A stretch of DNA of 64,000 nucleotides from positions 62,001-126,000 of the forward strand of contig CANRNJ010000003.1 in assembly GCA_947631955.1 (NCBI GenBank). The letters are read 5' to 3'. Position 1 is the stretch's first letter, and every line of letters starts with the position of its first letter. Shown piece by piece: positions 45,420 through 55,125 of this stretch. Made by a program: the position numbers and the translations under genes. Origin of the DNA: an uncultured Lachnospiraceae bacterium. Lineage in GTDB: Bacteria > Bacillota > Clostridia > Lachnospirales > Lachnospiraceae. Below the pieces are notes generated by a model. That model saw only the letters and a list, made by a program, of their open reading frames with translations, made no database searches and was not told where the DNA came from.

Positions 45420-46064
45420 TCACAGGTTCTTGCGGATCTCCTGTATCAGTTTCCGGATCCTCACCGGTTCCATCTGCATACTCACCTGATTGACGATCAT
45501 ACGCGCCGACAGCGGACAGATCTCTTCCAACACTTCCAGACCGTTTTCCTTAAGAGTCGATCCCGTTTCCACGATATCCACGATCACGTCCGCCAGTTTC
45601 ACGATGGGGCCGAGCTCCACGGAGCCGTTCAGCTTGATGATATCGACCGTCTGGTGCTTCTTGTTATAAAAATAATCCTTGGCGATATTGGGATATTTGC
45701 TCGCCACGCGGATCATTTCATGGTGCTTTAAAAGGTCCTCGGAGCTTCTGGGCCCGCAGACGCACATCCGGCATCTGCCGTACCCCAGATCCAGCACCTC
45801 GTAGACGCGCCGGTTCTCTTCCATGATCGTGTCCTTGCCGACCACCCCTATATCGGCGGCGCCGTATTCCACATACGTCGGTACGTCCGGCCCCTTGGCA
45901 AGGAAAAACCGAAGCTTCAATTCCTCGTTGGTAAAAATAAGTCTGCGCGAGTCCTTGTCTTTCATCCCCTCGCAGGTAATGCCTATCTTCTCGAACAGTT
46001 CGATCGTCTTATTGGCAAGCCGCCCTTTTCCCAAGGCAAAAGTCAAATATCTGTCTTCACTCAT
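45420..46064 (-). CDS. hisG: ATP phosphoribosyltransferase, short form
   Basis: 214 aa, without the C-terminal regulatory ACT-like domain, so it needs HisZ. It commits ATP and PRPP to histidine. Motifs are LTFALGKGRLANKTIELFEKIGI, GAADIGVVGKDTI and ADVIVDIVETGSTLKENGL (PRPP loop). hisZ lies just upstream. Confidence 0.96.
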   Translation of the reverse strand: MSEDRYLTFALGKGRLANKTIELFEKIGITCEGMKDKDSRRLIFTNEELKLRFFLAKGPDVPTYVEYGAADIGVVGKDTIMEENRRVYEVLDLGYGRCRMCVCGPRSSEDLLKHHEMIRVASKYPNIAKDYFYNKKHQTVDIIKLNGSVELGPIVKLADVIVDIVETGSTLKENGLEVLEEICPLSARMIVNQVSMQMEPVRIRKLIQEIRKNL

Positions 46065-46124
46065 ATCTTAAGCACACTTTCCTACTTTTCTTGTTTCTGC
46101 GGATCCCCTCGTAGACCCACCCGC

Positions 46125-47237
46125 CTATGGTCTGGGAAGCAGTTCCACTTTTTTATCCGCCAGCCGAAGCTGTCTTGCTTCCCGAAGCTTCTCCTCAAAA
46201 TCCTTCTCCGTATAATACAGCTTCAAAATATCGTCGTCGATGGGGATCTCGACGCCCTGTCTGTTCATTGCGGACAAAAGATCGTCCACAACGATCATAA
46301 AACCGATGGCAGGCGCATCTTTTCCAAAACGTTTCAGAAGATTGTCATAACGGCCGCCCTTGACGATGGCGTCGCCCACACCGTAAGTATAGCCCTTAAA
46401 AATGATGCCGGTGTAATAATTATACTTGCTCAACATACCGAGGTCAAAGGAAACATATTTTTCCACCCCGTATTCGCACAATACTTGATACACTTTTTCC
46501 AGTCTGTCCACGGCGTCCCGTGACCGCCGGTTCGTGGCCGCTTTTTTCGCGTCCTCCAGAATCGCCGCCGGACCGAACAATTCGCTTACTTTGAGCAGCA
46601 GCTCCTTGTCTTTTTTGTCCGCTTTTGTCCGGTCGAGCAGCTCCTCCGCGCCGAAATAATTTTTGCCGGAGATATATTCCCGGAGTTCCAGCTCCGTGTC
46701 CTCGTCGAGCCCCGCTTCGGCGCAGATCCCTTTAAAATATTCCAGATTTCCGATGCTGATCTGAAAATCGTTGAGTCCCGCATGCCAGAGAGCCTCGATC
46801 GTCATGGCGATCATTTCCGCGTCCGCCTGTACGGAGGCATCTCCGATCAGTTCCGCCCCCATCTGGGTGGATTCTTTCAGCTTTCCCTGAAGCTCCGAGG
46901 CGTTTGTGAACGTATTGCCCTGATAACAGAACCGGATCGGCACATCCTCGTCCATAAAGTACTTCGCCGCACATCTGGCGATCGACGGAGTGAAATCAGG
47001 CCGGAGGACGAGCGTATTGCCTTCCTTATCGAAAAATTTATATAGTTCTCTTGACGGCGTCGTCCCGACTTCCTTGGAAAAAACATCAAAAAATTCAAAC
47101 GTCGGCGTCTGGATGTCCCGATAGCCGTATCCCGCTATGATCTTATGCAGAAGTCCCTCAACGACGGTCTTTTTTGCCTTTTCCTCTCCATAGATATCCC
47201 TGACTCCTTCAGGGGTATGTACCAGTTTCGTACTCAT
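46125..47237 (-). CDS. hisZ: ATP phosphoribosyltransferase regulatory subunit
   Basis: 370 aa class-II aminoacyl-tRNA-synthetase-like protein. It resembles HisRS, with PEGVRDIYGEE, LRPDFTPSIARCAAKYF and YYTGIIFKGYTYGVGDAIVKGGRYD, but has no anticodon-binding domain. It forms the histidine-sensing complex with short HisG. The gene is first in the operon, with a strong promoter and a 140-base leader. Confidence 0.95.
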   Translation of the reverse strand: MSTKLVHTPEGVRDIYGEEKAKKTVVEGLLHKIIAGYGYRDIQTPTFEFFDVFSKEVGTTPSRELYKFFDKEGNTLVLRPDFTPSIARCAAKYFMDEDVPIRFCYQGNTFTNASELQGKLKESTQMGAELIGDASVQADAEMIAMTIEALWHAGLNDFQISIGNLEYFKGICAEAGLDEDTELELREYISGKNYFGAEELLDRTKADKKDKELLLKVSELFGPAAILEDAKKAATNRRSRDAVDRLEKVYQVLCEYGVEKYVSFDLGMLSKYNYYTGIIFKGYTYGVGDAIVKGGRYDNLLKRFGKDAPAIGFMIVVDDLLSAMNRQGVEIPIDDDILKLYYTEKDFEEKLREARQLRLADKKVELLPRP

Positions 47238-47355
47238 TTATCCCTGCATCCTTTCTAAACCGGAAAATGTCCCATGCCCTGTTTTACAGCATATTTTTAT
47301 AAAATAATAAGAAGCGCTGTTCAATGCTACTTTAGCAATTTAAAGCGATAATTCG

Positions 47356-47375
47356 TTAGCAGATTAGCAAACTAA
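47356..47375. promoter_or_regulatory. candidate operator in the his leader
   Basis: TTAG units at 47356-47359 and 47364-47367 and CTAA at 47372-47375, each four bases apart, give TTAG-N4-TTAG-N4-CTAA starting almost at the expected transcription start. A weaker TTAG-N4-TTAA is at 47332-47343. This would suit a TrpR-like (YerC/HisR-type) repressor, an inference from site form only. No T-box signature is seen. Confidence 0.5.
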
Positions 47376-47384
47376 ACTTTCTAT

Positions 47385-47413
47385 ACTATACCGCAAATGT
47401 ATTTTTTTGTCAA
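47385..47413 (-). promoter_or_regulatory. promoter of the his operon
   Basis: Minus-strand TTGACA (complement 47408-47413) and TATAGT (complement 47385-47390), spacer 17. The -35 lies five bases past the recU stop codon. Confidence 0.85.
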
Positions 47414-47417
47414 CCGG

Positions 47418-47954
47418 TCAGTCCACCCTGTCCTCTAAATCTTTCTTAAGGATATCCAGATAAGGGACGAGGATCCCGTGCTTTTTCGGCAGAATGTATT
47501 CGGGGTTCAATTCTTCATACCGAAAACTCTTCCGGCCGCCCTCTTTTGCCCGATCCCAGAAAAAGCGCAGCATCTCGTAGGGCAGATAATAAAAGAGGTC
47601 TTTGTGGGAATAATAGATCAGGAAAAACGCGATCCCCTTCTGCTTCTCGAACTGCCCCATAAACGCGACCTGATGTTCATGGATATTCTGCAGGGAAAAA
47701 GTGTCCGTGGCACATTCCTTTGCATCAAAACAGACCGGGATGCCCTGAACCACGCCGATATAGTCCACCGTGCTCTTCTGGTCGAAGTAGGCCAGCGTGA
47801 TGTGGCGGCTTGCCTTGTCGATGTTGATGGGGGTGATCGGCGTAGGGATCTTCTGGATGAGAGCCAGTCCGTTCTCCAGATATTTTTCGTTGGTGCGGTT
47901 GACGAGATCCTCCAGTGTAGAACCTCTGAGGCCGCGGGAATTCCATGTTGCCAT
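47418..47954 (-). CDS. recU: Holliday junction resolvase RecU
   Basis: 178 aa. Cuts Holliday junctions in Gram-positive bacteria. PD-(D/E)XK residues are seen in STVDYIG and VCFDAKEC, with NRTNEKYLENG near the N-terminus. The start follows GAGGACA by about eight bases. The usual neighbour gene ponA is absent here. It is followed by the his promoter. Confidence 0.93.
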   Translation of the reverse strand: MATWNSRGLRGSTLEDLVNRTNEKYLENGLALIQKIPTPITPINIDKASRHITLAYFDQKSTVDYIGVVQGIPVCFDAKECATDTFSLQNIHEHQVAFMGQFEKQKGIAFFLIYYSHKDLFYYLPYEMLRFFWDRAKEGGRKSFRYEELNPEYILPKKHGILVPYLDILKKDLEDRVD

Positions 47955-48030
47955 GCTGCTGTCCTCTTTTTTGCTTCCTGCGCATACCGGATGCGCTCTA
48001 TCACGATCCGGCCGTTTGCTTTTCAGGCCG

Positions 48031-49179
48031 TCAGACCGGCGGCCCGGAAACTTTTGTAAAAATTGCAGGCGTTTCTGCCGTAAATTCTCTGCCGCTCAGG
48101 TCTTCAAAAGGAGCCTCAAGCGGCGGGAAAACCACTTTATAAGCGTGCAGGAGCTGTGACCGCACCTGATATTCTGCCCGGTATATCTCATTCCATTCCC
48201 GGTCGCCGTATTTATAGTCGCCCAAAAGCGGGTGGCCGATGCCTGCCAGATGCGCCCGGATCTGATGGGTCTTTCCGGTGAAAAGCTCCACTTCGAGAAG
48301 CGTCTTATCCTTTTCCGTCCGGAGCGGCCTATAGGCCGTCTTAACGTAAGAGGCCTCGCAGTCCTGCGGCTTTTCGGATGTTATGCAGACTTTGTTGCGC
48401 TTCTCGTCTTTTATCAGATATCCCTCGATCAGCTGCGGCTCCCACAGCTGTCCTTTGATATACAGTTTATAATATTTATGAAGGGTCCTGTCCCTTAACA
48501 GCCTGCTTAAAAGCTGTGCGCCCTGCAGAGTTTTGGCACAGAGCACGATCCCGCTCGTATTGCGGTCCAGACGGTTGCAGACAGACGGTTTGTAGACACT
48601 GAGTCCGTCCGCCGTTACCATACCGCTGGCGAGAAGATGACCGATCAGCCATTCGTTCAAGGATAAGTCGGCCGGTTCCGCCTTCTGGGTCAAAACGCCC
48701 GCCGGTTTGTCTGCCAGAAGGATATGTTCGTTTTCATACAGGATAGAAACGCCGGAGATCCTGTGGTAAGCCGTTTCATATTCGGCGGCAGCGCTCTGCG
48801 GGTCAGCGTTTCTGCGGCCGGTGCTTTTTTGGTCAGCTCCCTGTGAGTTGATACATATGATGGCGCTTTTGGGACCGGCGGACGCTTTTCCTTCTCTTGG
48901 AGCAGAGGGCGTCTGCCCGGCGCTGCCGTTATGCGGTTTCAGGCTGTTGTATACGGCGGCTCCCATGAATTTCATCAGCGTTTCTTCCGCAAAAAAAAGC
49001 GTTACGCAGTCCCCGGCGGCGATCTTTTCTCCGCCTTCCGACTTTTTGCCGTTTAAGGTGATGTTTTTTTTGCGCAGCATCTTATATATAAAACCGCTCC
49101 CGGCTTTCGGGAGGATCCTGTGAAGATACTTGTCGAGCCGCTGTCCGGCGTCCTTGGAGGTTATTTTGATCTGATACAT
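48031..49179 (-). CDS. RluA-family pseudouridine synthase with an unusual linker
   Basis: 382 aa. An S4 domain (1-65) and the catalytic part with CNRLDRNTSG and TGKTHQIRAHLAGIGHPLLGD are typical of RluC-like enzymes. Between them (about 75-140) is a low-complexity linker, rich in Ser/Ala/Gly/Lys, longer than usual. The target position in rRNA is not predictable from sequence. It is one of three pseudouridine synthases in the window. Confidence 0.9.
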   Translation of the reverse strand: MYQIKITSKDAGQRLDKYLHRILPKAGSGFIYKMLRKKNITLNGKKSEGGEKIAAGDCVTLFFAEETLMKFMGAAVYNSLKPHNGSAGQTPSAPREGKASAGPKSAIICINSQGADQKSTGRRNADPQSAAAEYETAYHRISGVSILYENEHILLADKPAGVLTQKAEPADLSLNEWLIGHLLASGMVTADGLSVYKPSVCNRLDRNTSGIVLCAKTLQGAQLLSRLLRDRTLHKYYKLYIKGQLWEPQLIEGYLIKDEKRNKVCITSEKPQDCEASYVKTAYRPLRTEKDKTLLEVELFTGKTHQIRAHLAGIGHPLLGDYKYGDREWNEIYRAEYQVRSQLLHAYKVVFPPLEAPFEDLSGREFTAETPAIFTKVSGPPV

Positions 49180-49194
49180 ATTCTCTCTTTTCTG

Positions 49195-49767
49195 CTATAT
49201 GGTCACGGAGTAAAGCATATTTATGATCTCATCCTGTTTCTTATGCGCTTCGACATCCGTTTCGACCAACTGACTCAGTCGGTCGATATACTCTCCGGGG
49301 TCAGAATAGATCTTAACCGCCACATTTTTGATCCCTTCCTGAATCAGAAGCTGCCCGATATGTTCCTGTGCTTTAGCGCAGTCGCATTTCGGTTTCTCGG
49401 TCATGCCGTAGAGGATATTTCCCTTTAACGCCATATGGCTTATCGGATAGTCTTTCTGATAGGACGTAAAGTACATATCGTAAAAGACCGTCAGCCGATC
49501 GTCAAATGGCTGTACTTTCTCTCTCAGGCTCGTACTGCATCCGACGGCTTTGAGAAACAGGATGCAGTTCACCAGACTCTTACAGGCGGGCAGACAGCCT
49601 AAGATGGCGACGATCGTCAGCAGATTTTTCTGGGTGCCCGTCGTTACATAGCCGATGATATACAGGCTGACGCTGAGAGCCATATAGACCGCGGTCCGTA
49701 TTGCCGTAACCGCTTTGTGATTGCGGATATACCCGTAACTGCCTTTTTTGATGATCAGATTCTTCAT
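49195..49767 (-). CDS. unknown two-helix membrane protein, 190 aa
   Basis: Two closely spaced membrane helices (about 25-75: YMALSVSLYIIGYV and LTIVAILGCLPACKSLVNCIL) are followed by a soluble domain with KGNILYGMTEKPKCDCAKAQEHI. It resembles an uncharacterised Lachnospiraceae family. The function is unknown. It ends 15 bases before the next gene in transcription order and probably shares its transcript. The ATG follows GGAGATC. Confidence 0.75.
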   Translation of the reverse strand: MKNLIIKKGSYGYIRNHKAVTAIRTAVYMALSVSLYIIGYVTTGTQKNLLTIVAILGCLPACKSLVNCILFLKAVGCSTSLREKVQPFDDRLTVFYDMYFTSYQKDYPISHMALKGNILYGMTEKPKCDCAKAQEHIGQLLIQEGIKNVAVKIYSDPGEYIDRLSQLVETDVEAHKKQDEIINMLYSVTI

Positions 49768-49920
49768 AGTGATCTCCGCTCCTGCTTTTTTCGGATACTT
49801 TTATTGATTTTCTGTTATTTCCGGATTTCTTTCGGTTTTTTCAGCTTTCCGCCATTGTTGGATTTTTGGATTTTCCCTGATTCTTTCAGTTTTTCTGCTG
49901 TTTTACGGATCCGCGGCGTC

Positions 49921-50673
49921 TTATCCCGCGAAGCTGCTGAGGATCTCCGAGATCCCCTGCGTTCCCCAATACAGCAGTTTCATGGGAAGGCCGCAGATCG
50001 AAACGGCTTTTTTATTTGCGCAGTCTTTGATTGCCTGCGCTGCCACGGTTTTGGCGTTTACCATGGTCTTTTGCTTCAACCGGCTGATCGGTTCGCCGTT
50101 CTTGTAAGCCTTTTCCAGAAAAGGCGTCTTTACCGGGCCGGGGCACACGGTCGTCACATAGATGCCGCGCCGTTTCAGTTCTTTATAAAGCGCTCTGCTA
50201 TAGGAATATACATAGGCTTTGGAAGCCGCGTAGACGGCGAAATCCGCCTGCGGGACAAACGCCGCGCCGGAGGAGAACTGGAGGATCCGGCTGCCCTTTC
50301 GCATATAGGGCAGACATATCTGCGTCAGCCGTGTGAGCGCGTCGATATTCAGACGCAGCATCTCAGTGACGTCCTCTTCGCTCTGCCGTTCAAAGCTTCC
50401 GTGGCGCCCTGTACCGGCGCAGTTGACAAGCACTGTGATCTTCGGACGGCTGATATCCAACACTTCCGAAAAACGCCGCAGCTCCTTTTCACACGTCAGG
50501 TCGATGGGAATGACCCTCGTTTTGATATGCATGTGGGCCGCCGCAGCTTCCAACGGTTCTTTTCTGCGGGCAAGCAGCCATATTTCATCGGTCTTTGCAA
50601 GCCGCCCGTCGATCTGCCGGGCTAATTCCATCCCGATGCCGGAGGATGCGCCTGTGATGATCGCAATGTTCAT
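49921..50673 (-). CDS. short-chain dehydrogenase/reductase
   Basis: About 250 aa classical SDR. The NAD(P) loop is TGASSGIG near residue 8. NCAG and the active site YAASK (Tyr-x3-Lys) are in place, with Ser in FSSGAAF. The C-terminus has a hydrophobic patch (LPMKLLYWG). The substrate is unknown. A frame from 50742 would add 23 residues before the fold, so I prefer the ATG at 50673. Confidence 0.88.
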   Translation of the reverse strand: MNIAIITGASSGIGMELARQIDGRLAKTDEIWLLARRKEPLEAAAAHMHIKTRVIPIDLTCEKELRRFSEVLDISRPKITVLVNCAGTGRHGSFERQSEEDVTEMLRLNIDALTRLTQICLPYMRKGSRILQFSSGAAFVPQADFAVYAASKAYVYSYSRALYKELKRRGIYVTTVCPGPVKTPFLEKAYKNGEPISRLKQKTMVNAKTVAAQAIKDCANKKAVSICGLPMKLLYWGTQGISEILSSFAG

Positions 50674-50766
50674 TTTCAATCTTATCTCCTCTCCGTTCCG
50701 TGCGCCGCTTTGACAAGCGGCCGGAAGACATGCATTTTGCACGGTCTTCTTTTTCCGCGCCCGATC

Positions 50767-52779
50767 TTAACTGTTTTTCTTATGGACGTTTCGTATCGTC
50801 CGATTTTTCTTTTTCCGGCCTGCGCGGTTTTGGTCCGGGGCCGCTGTCTGCCCGGCGCGGCTCCTGTTTGAATCCGGTTTCCGCCCGGTGCGGTTCCTGC
50901 TTGGATCCGGTTTCCGCGCTGCGCGGTTTTGGCTTGAATCCGGCTTACGCACCGCGCCTCCTGTGCGCATATCCGGCTTCTTTTCCGGCTTATACGGCCT
51001 GATCAGGCATTTGGGCCCGAAGCCGATCAAGTCCTCCCGGCCGCCTTTTATCAACGCTTCTCTGACCAGATCGTACCTGCCCGGATCGCGGTATTGGATC
51101 AGCGCCCGCTGCATCGCCCTCTCATGCGGATTGCGGCAGACGTAGACCGGCGTTTTATCTCTTGGGTCGATGCCGGTATAGTACATGACCGTTGAAACGG
51201 TGGACGGCGTGGGATAGAAATCCTGAACCTGTTCCGGCATGTATCCGAGATCTCTGACGTATTCCGCCAGTTCAATGGCTTCTTTCAGCGTTGAGCCCGG
51301 ATGGGAAGACATCAGATACGGCACCAGATACTGTTTTTTTCCAAGCTTTTCATTGATCTTATGATATTTCTTTACAAAGCGTTCGTAAACCTGTTTTTCG
51401 GGCTTGCCCATCCTGACGAGCACCGCGTCCGAAATATGTTCGGGAGCCACCTTCAGCTGACCGCTGACATGGTGCTGCGCCAGTTCCCGGAAAAATGTAT
51501 CGTCCGGATCCGCCAGAAGATAGTCAAACCGGATCCCCGATCGTATGAACACTTTCTTTACACCCGGAAGGGCGCGCAGTCTGCGCAGAAGGTTCAGATA
51601 ATCGGAGTGGTCCGCCCGAAGATTGGGACAGGGTTTCGGAAAAAGGCACTGTCGGTTCCTGCAGACCCCCTGCGTAAGCTGTTTCTGACAGGACGGATGC
51701 CGGAAATTGGCTGTGGGGCCGCCCACATCGTGGATATAGCCCTTAAAATCCGGATCCTGTATGATCCGCTCTGCCTCGCGGATAATGGATTCATGGCTCC
51801 TTGCCTGAACGATCCGGCCTTGGTGGAAGGTCAGCGCGCAGAAACTGCAGCCGCCGAAGCATCCCCTTGTGCTCACAAGCGAAAATTTCACCTCAGCCGC
51901 CGCGGGCACGCCGCCGAGCGTTTCGTAGGATGGATGATAGGTCCGCATATACGGAAGATCATAGACGTCGTCCATCTCCTGAATGGTAAGGGGCGGGGAA
52001 GGCGGATTCTGCACCACATACACGCCGCCTGGATAACCTTCGACCAACGTTTTTCCCGTAAAAGGGTCCGTATTATCGTATTGGATCCGGAAACTCTCCG
52101 CATATTCCGCCGGATCCGCCTTCATCTCTTCATAGGAAGGAAGCCGTATCCCGTCATAGACTGCGCCCAGATCCTTGGTCTTATAAACGGTTCCCGCAAC
52201 AAACGTGATGTCTTTGACTGCGATCCCGGCCGCAAGGGCATCGGCGATGCCGATAATGGATTTTTCACCCATTCCGTAAGAGATAAGGTCCGCCTGACTG
52301 TCCAGTAAGACGGAATGTTTAAAGCTGTCCGACCAATAGTCATAGTGCGCCATCCGGCGCAGACTTGCCTCTATCCCGCCAAGAATGACCGGACAGTCTT
52401 TGTATACCCGGCGGATCAGATTGCCGTATACCACCGCGGCATGATCCGGTCTTTTGCCGGTTCTGCCGCCGGGCGTATAGGCGTCGCTTTGGCGCCGTCT
52501 GCCGGATACATAATAATGGTTTACCATGGAATCCATATTGCCGCCGGAAACAAGGAAACCGAGCCGCGGTCTGCCCAGAACGGCAATGCTGTTTTCGTCT
52601 TTCCAGTCCGGTTGGGAGATGATCCCCACACGGTAGCCGTGGGCCTCCAGCACTCTGCTGATGATGGCATGGCCGAACGAGGGGTGATCCACATAGGCAT
52701 CACCGATCACATAGACGAAATCCAGCTGCTCAATGCCCTGTTTTTCCATATCCTCCTTAGAAATCGGTAAGAATCCCAT
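50767..52779 (-). CDS. YgiQ-family radical SAM protein
   Basis: 670 aa. The N-terminal B12-like domain starts [13 protein letters not shown] and has [13 protein letters not shown]. The radical SAM core has [20 protein letters not shown] (CxxxCxxC). The [13 protein letters not shown] stretch suggests another cluster. The C-terminus (about 611-654) is a basic 11-residue tandem repeat. The catalytic reaction is unknown. The start overlaps the HAD gene stop by 23 bases, and the conserved N-terminus supports it. Confidence 0.93.
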   Translation of the reverse strand: MGFLPISKEDMEKQGIEQLDFVYVIGDAYVDHPSFGHAIISRVLEAHGYRVGIISQPDWKDENSIAVLGRPRLGFLVSGGNMDSMVNHYYVSGRRRQSDAYTPGGRTGKRPDHAAVVYGNLIRRVYKDCPVILGGIEASLRRMAHYDYWSDSFKHSVLLDSQADLISYGMGEKSIIGIADALAAGIAVKDITFVAGTVYKTKDLGAVYDGIRLPSYEEMKADPAEYAESFRIQYDNTDPFTGKTLVEGYPGGVYVVQNPPSPPLTIQEMDDVYDLPYMRTYHPSYETLGGVPAAAEVKFSLVSTRGCFGGCSFCALTFHQGRIVQARSHESIIREAERIIQDPDFKGYIHDVGGPTANFRHPSCQKQLTQGVCRNRQCLFPKPCPNLRADHSDYLNLLRRLRALPGVKKVFIRSGIRFDYLLADPDDTFFRELAQHHVSGQLKVAPEHISDAVLVRMGKPEKQVYERFVKKYHKINEKLGKKQYLVPYLMSSHPGSTLKEAIELAEYVRDLGYMPEQVQDFYPTPSTVSTVMYYTGIDPRDKTPVYVCRNPHERAMQRALIQYRDPGRYDLVREALIKGGREDLIGFGPKCLIRPYKPEKKPDMRTGGAVRKPDSSQNRAARKPDPSRNRTGRKPDSNRSRAGQTAAPDQNRAGRKKKNRTIRNVHKKNS
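50818..50949 (-). repeat. 33-bp tandem repeat coding the YgiQ tail
   Basis: Four in-frame units of 33 bases encode RKPDxSxNRxG-type 11-residue repeats: [33 protein letters not shown], and a diverged [11 protein letters not shown]. The repeats are basic and disordered-looking. Confidence 0.85.
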
Positions 52780-53416
52780 CTTCCATCAACTCCCTGAATC
52801 GATAGGTATAATAATCCGCCAGACGCTTTTTTTCTTTATCCTGATACTCGGAATATCTGTCGTACACGGCGCAGACGCGCATCCCGGCCGCCTTGCCCGC
52901 CTGTATGCCCGGTATGATATCCTCAAAAACAAGGCAGTTTTGGGGAGATACGCCAAGCTTTTGCGCCACGGCCAGATAGATATCCGGCGACGGTTTCCCT
53001 TTTGCGACTTCGCAGCCCGTTATGATACAGTCAAAATAGGAATTCAGATCGTGGGCCCGGATCACGTTTTCCACCAGTTCCCGCGAATTGCTCGTGGCTA
53101 TGCCTGTCTTGATGCCATGTCCGGTACAATATTCCAGCAATTCGACGACGCCTTCTTTGAGCGGGACATCATGGGCGTATTTATCCCAAGCCATACGGTT
53201 CCAGTCCGCTTTGATGGTTTCCAGATCGTCCGGGAGCCGGAAACGTTCCTTGAAGTAAGCTGCCGTTTCGCTGAAACTCATTCCCTCGATACAGGCCTGA
53301 AGGTTTTCGGGAAGTTCTATTCCAAACCTGCCAAGGTATTCAATGTCAATGGCGCGCCATATCCACATGGAATCGACCATGGAACCGTCAAGATCAAATA
53401 TTACCGCCTCGATCAT
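52757..53416 (-). CDS. HAD-superfamily phosphatase (beta-phosphoglucomutase-like)
   Basis: 219 aa. [10 protein letters not shown] holds the nucleophile and acid aspartates. [11 protein letters not shown] gives motif II, and the GKPSPDIYL with [16 protein letters not shown] give motifs III and IV. The substrate is likely a small phosphorylated metabolite, not specified further. It overlaps the pseudouridine-synthase gene upstream by four bases and ygiQ downstream. Confidence 0.9.
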   Translation of the reverse strand: MIEAVIFDLDGSMVDSMWIWRAIDIEYLGRFGIELPENLQACIEGMSFSETAAYFKERFRLPDDLETIKADWNRMAWDKYAHDVPLKEGVVELLEYCTGHGIKTGIATSNSRELVENVIRAHDLNSYFDCIITGCEVAKGKPSPDIYLAVAQKLGVSPQNCLVFEDIIPGIQAGKAAGMRVCAVYDRYSEYQDKEKKRLADYYTYRFRELMEDGILTDF

Positions 53417-54108
53417 CTGTATATACTCTCCGTTTCTTCGCCGGTCAGTCTGCGGAAACCGCCCTTTTCCAGCGTTTCGTCCAACATAAGCGCTCCCATG
53501 CGGAGCCTTTTCAGGTACAGGACTTCGTTCCCCACCGCCGAAAACATGCGTTTTACCTGATGAAACCTGCCTTCCGTTATGGTGAGGGTGATCTTTTGGC
53601 CGTCTATCACCCGGACCTTCGCCGGTTTCGTCAGCGTCTTATCTCCGATATCCACGCCCTGTTCCAACTGGTTTATCTGCCTTTCATCGATCGGACAAGC
53701 CAGAAGACATTCGTACTCCTTTTCCACATGTTTTGCCGGAGAAAGCAGATCGTGCGCCAATGCTCCGTCGTTGGTGATCAGCATGAGTCCCTCGGTATCT
53801 TTGTCCAGTCTGCCCACCGGGAAAAGATCGTCCCTTGCGGCATCGCCCATCAGGTCGATCACGGTCTTATCGTGCCGGTCTTTTACCGCGGATATCACGC
53901 CTGCCGGTTTATACAGCATATAGCAGACATATTTCTCATACCGGCACGGCTGTCCGTTATAACATATGCGGTCGCTGTTTTCATTGACATGCTGTTCGGG
54001 GCTTTTGACGCAGGCTCCGTTTACCGTTACGAGCCCTGCCCTGATATCCTTTTTGATACGGCTTCGCGTACCCAGTCCGCAGTCACATAAGAATCTGTCC
54101 AGTCGCAT
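53413..54108 (-). CDS. RsuA-type pseudouridine synthase
   Basis: About 231 aa. An S4 domain (MRLDRFLCDCGLGTRSRIKKDIRAGLV) is followed by GRLDKDTEGLMLITNDG with the catalytic Asp and TEGRFHQVKRMFSAVGNEV. This fits RsuA/RluB/E/F, which modify small- or large-subunit rRNA. The short form suggests 16S position 516, an inference. The ATG at 54108 follows AGGGG by seven bases; the longer frame to 54147 adds no family sequence. Confidence 0.9.
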   Translation of the reverse strand: MRLDRFLCDCGLGTRSRIKKDIRAGLVTVNGACVKSPEQHVNENSDRICYNGQPCRYEKYVCYMLYKPAGVISAVKDRHDKTVIDLMGDAARDDLFPVGRLDKDTEGLMLITNDGALAHDLLSPAKHVEKEYECLLACPIDERQINQLEQGVDIGDKTLTKPAKVRVIDGQKITLTITEGRFHQVKRMFSAVGNEVLYLKRLRMGALMLDETLEKGGFRRLTGEETESIYR

Positions 54109-54177
54109 ATCAAAACCCCTGCCAGAATATAAATATTGATAAGACATCCTTCCTGAAAGGAGCCTTCGTCCACAGCC

Positions 54178-55110
54178 ATGACCCGAACCGACAAACTAAA
54201 CCGCCTGCTGTTTACGATCCTCTCCCTGTATCTTACCGTTCTTCTGCTGATGTATCCGCCGCTTTCTCTGGAATATGCATCCGCCGGGCTCAGGCTGTGG
54301 CTTACCAAAATGGTGCCCGTCCTGCTGCCGTTCATGATCCTGTCCGGCATCATGATACGCATGGATCTGACGGAAAATTTTGTCCGTCTGGTGCATCCGC
54401 TGCTGCACCTGCTGTACGGCACTTCCAAGAACGGGTCCTATACGATCGTCATGGGATTTCTGTGCGGATTTCCCATGGGAGCGCGGATCATCGGCGAACT
54501 CTACGGATCCGGCAGGCTGTCCAAAGAAGAAAGCGCCCGCCTTCTCTGCTTCTGTAACAACATCGGCCCTATCTATTTCTTAAGCTATGTGGCGCCGACG
54601 CTGGACATCCGGCATCCGCTCATACCGTTTCTGATCATGTACGGTATCCCGCTGCTCTACGGGATAGCGTTGATGCGCATCGTGCCGATAAAGCGCCGGA
54701 CGGCGTCTGCTCTTTCGGATCTTGAGGAAGACGGGCGGCCGGATCGCATGACTCTCCCCGCGGCCATCGACGCCTCCGTGGTATCCGGGCTGATCGGGAT
54801 CGCCAGACTGGGCGGATACATGATATTCTTCAATCTCCTGAACATCGCCTTTGTGCCCTTTCGCCATACAGATGCGGCGCTGCTTAAGATCTACCGGTGT
54901 GTACTGGAGATCACCAGCGGGATTGACTATTCAGGTCAATCACTGTTCTATCCGATCCTGATACTGCTCCCCTTCGGCGGATTATCCTGCATCGCACAGA
55001 CATACAGCATGATATGCCATACCGATCTGCCGCTGAAACCGTATGTGCTCCACAAAGTCATTCAGACCCTGCTCACCGCCCTGTGCTATCTTGTCCTGTA
55101 CCTGAACTGA
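54178..55110 (+). CDS. YlbJ-like sporulation integral membrane protein
   Basis: 310 aa with about eight membrane helices. WLTKMVPVLLPFMILSGIM, MGFLCGFPMGARIIGELY, and FCNNIGPIYFLSYV match the nucleoside-recognition/YlbJ family, where the last motif is characteristic. YlbJ homologues are needed for spore cortex formation in Bacillus. It is divergent from the RsuA-type gene and convergent with the amidase. Presence suggests a sporulating ancestor, though not proof of sporulation. Confidence 0.85.
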   Translation: MTRTDKLNRLLFTILSLYLTVLLLMYPPLSLEYASAGLRLWLTKMVPVLLPFMILSGIMIRMDLTENFVRLVHPLLHLLYGTSKNGSYTIVMGFLCGFPMGARIIGELYGSGRLSKEESARLLCFCNNIGPIYFLSYVAPTLDIRHPLIPFLIMYGIPLLYGIALMRIVPIKRRTASALSDLEEDGRPDRMTLPAAIDASVVSGLIGIARLGGYMIFFNLLNIAFVPFRHTDAALLKIYRCVLEITSGIDYSGQSLFYPILILLPFGGLSCIAQTYSMICHTDLPLKPYVLHKVIQTLLTALCYLVLYLN

Positions 55111-55125
55111 ATCCGGAAACATGCG

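Noticed and set aside
47238..47384. T-box riboswitch in the his leader
   Set aside because: No TGGNACCGCG-type sequence, specifier loop or terminator/antiterminator pair could be seen.
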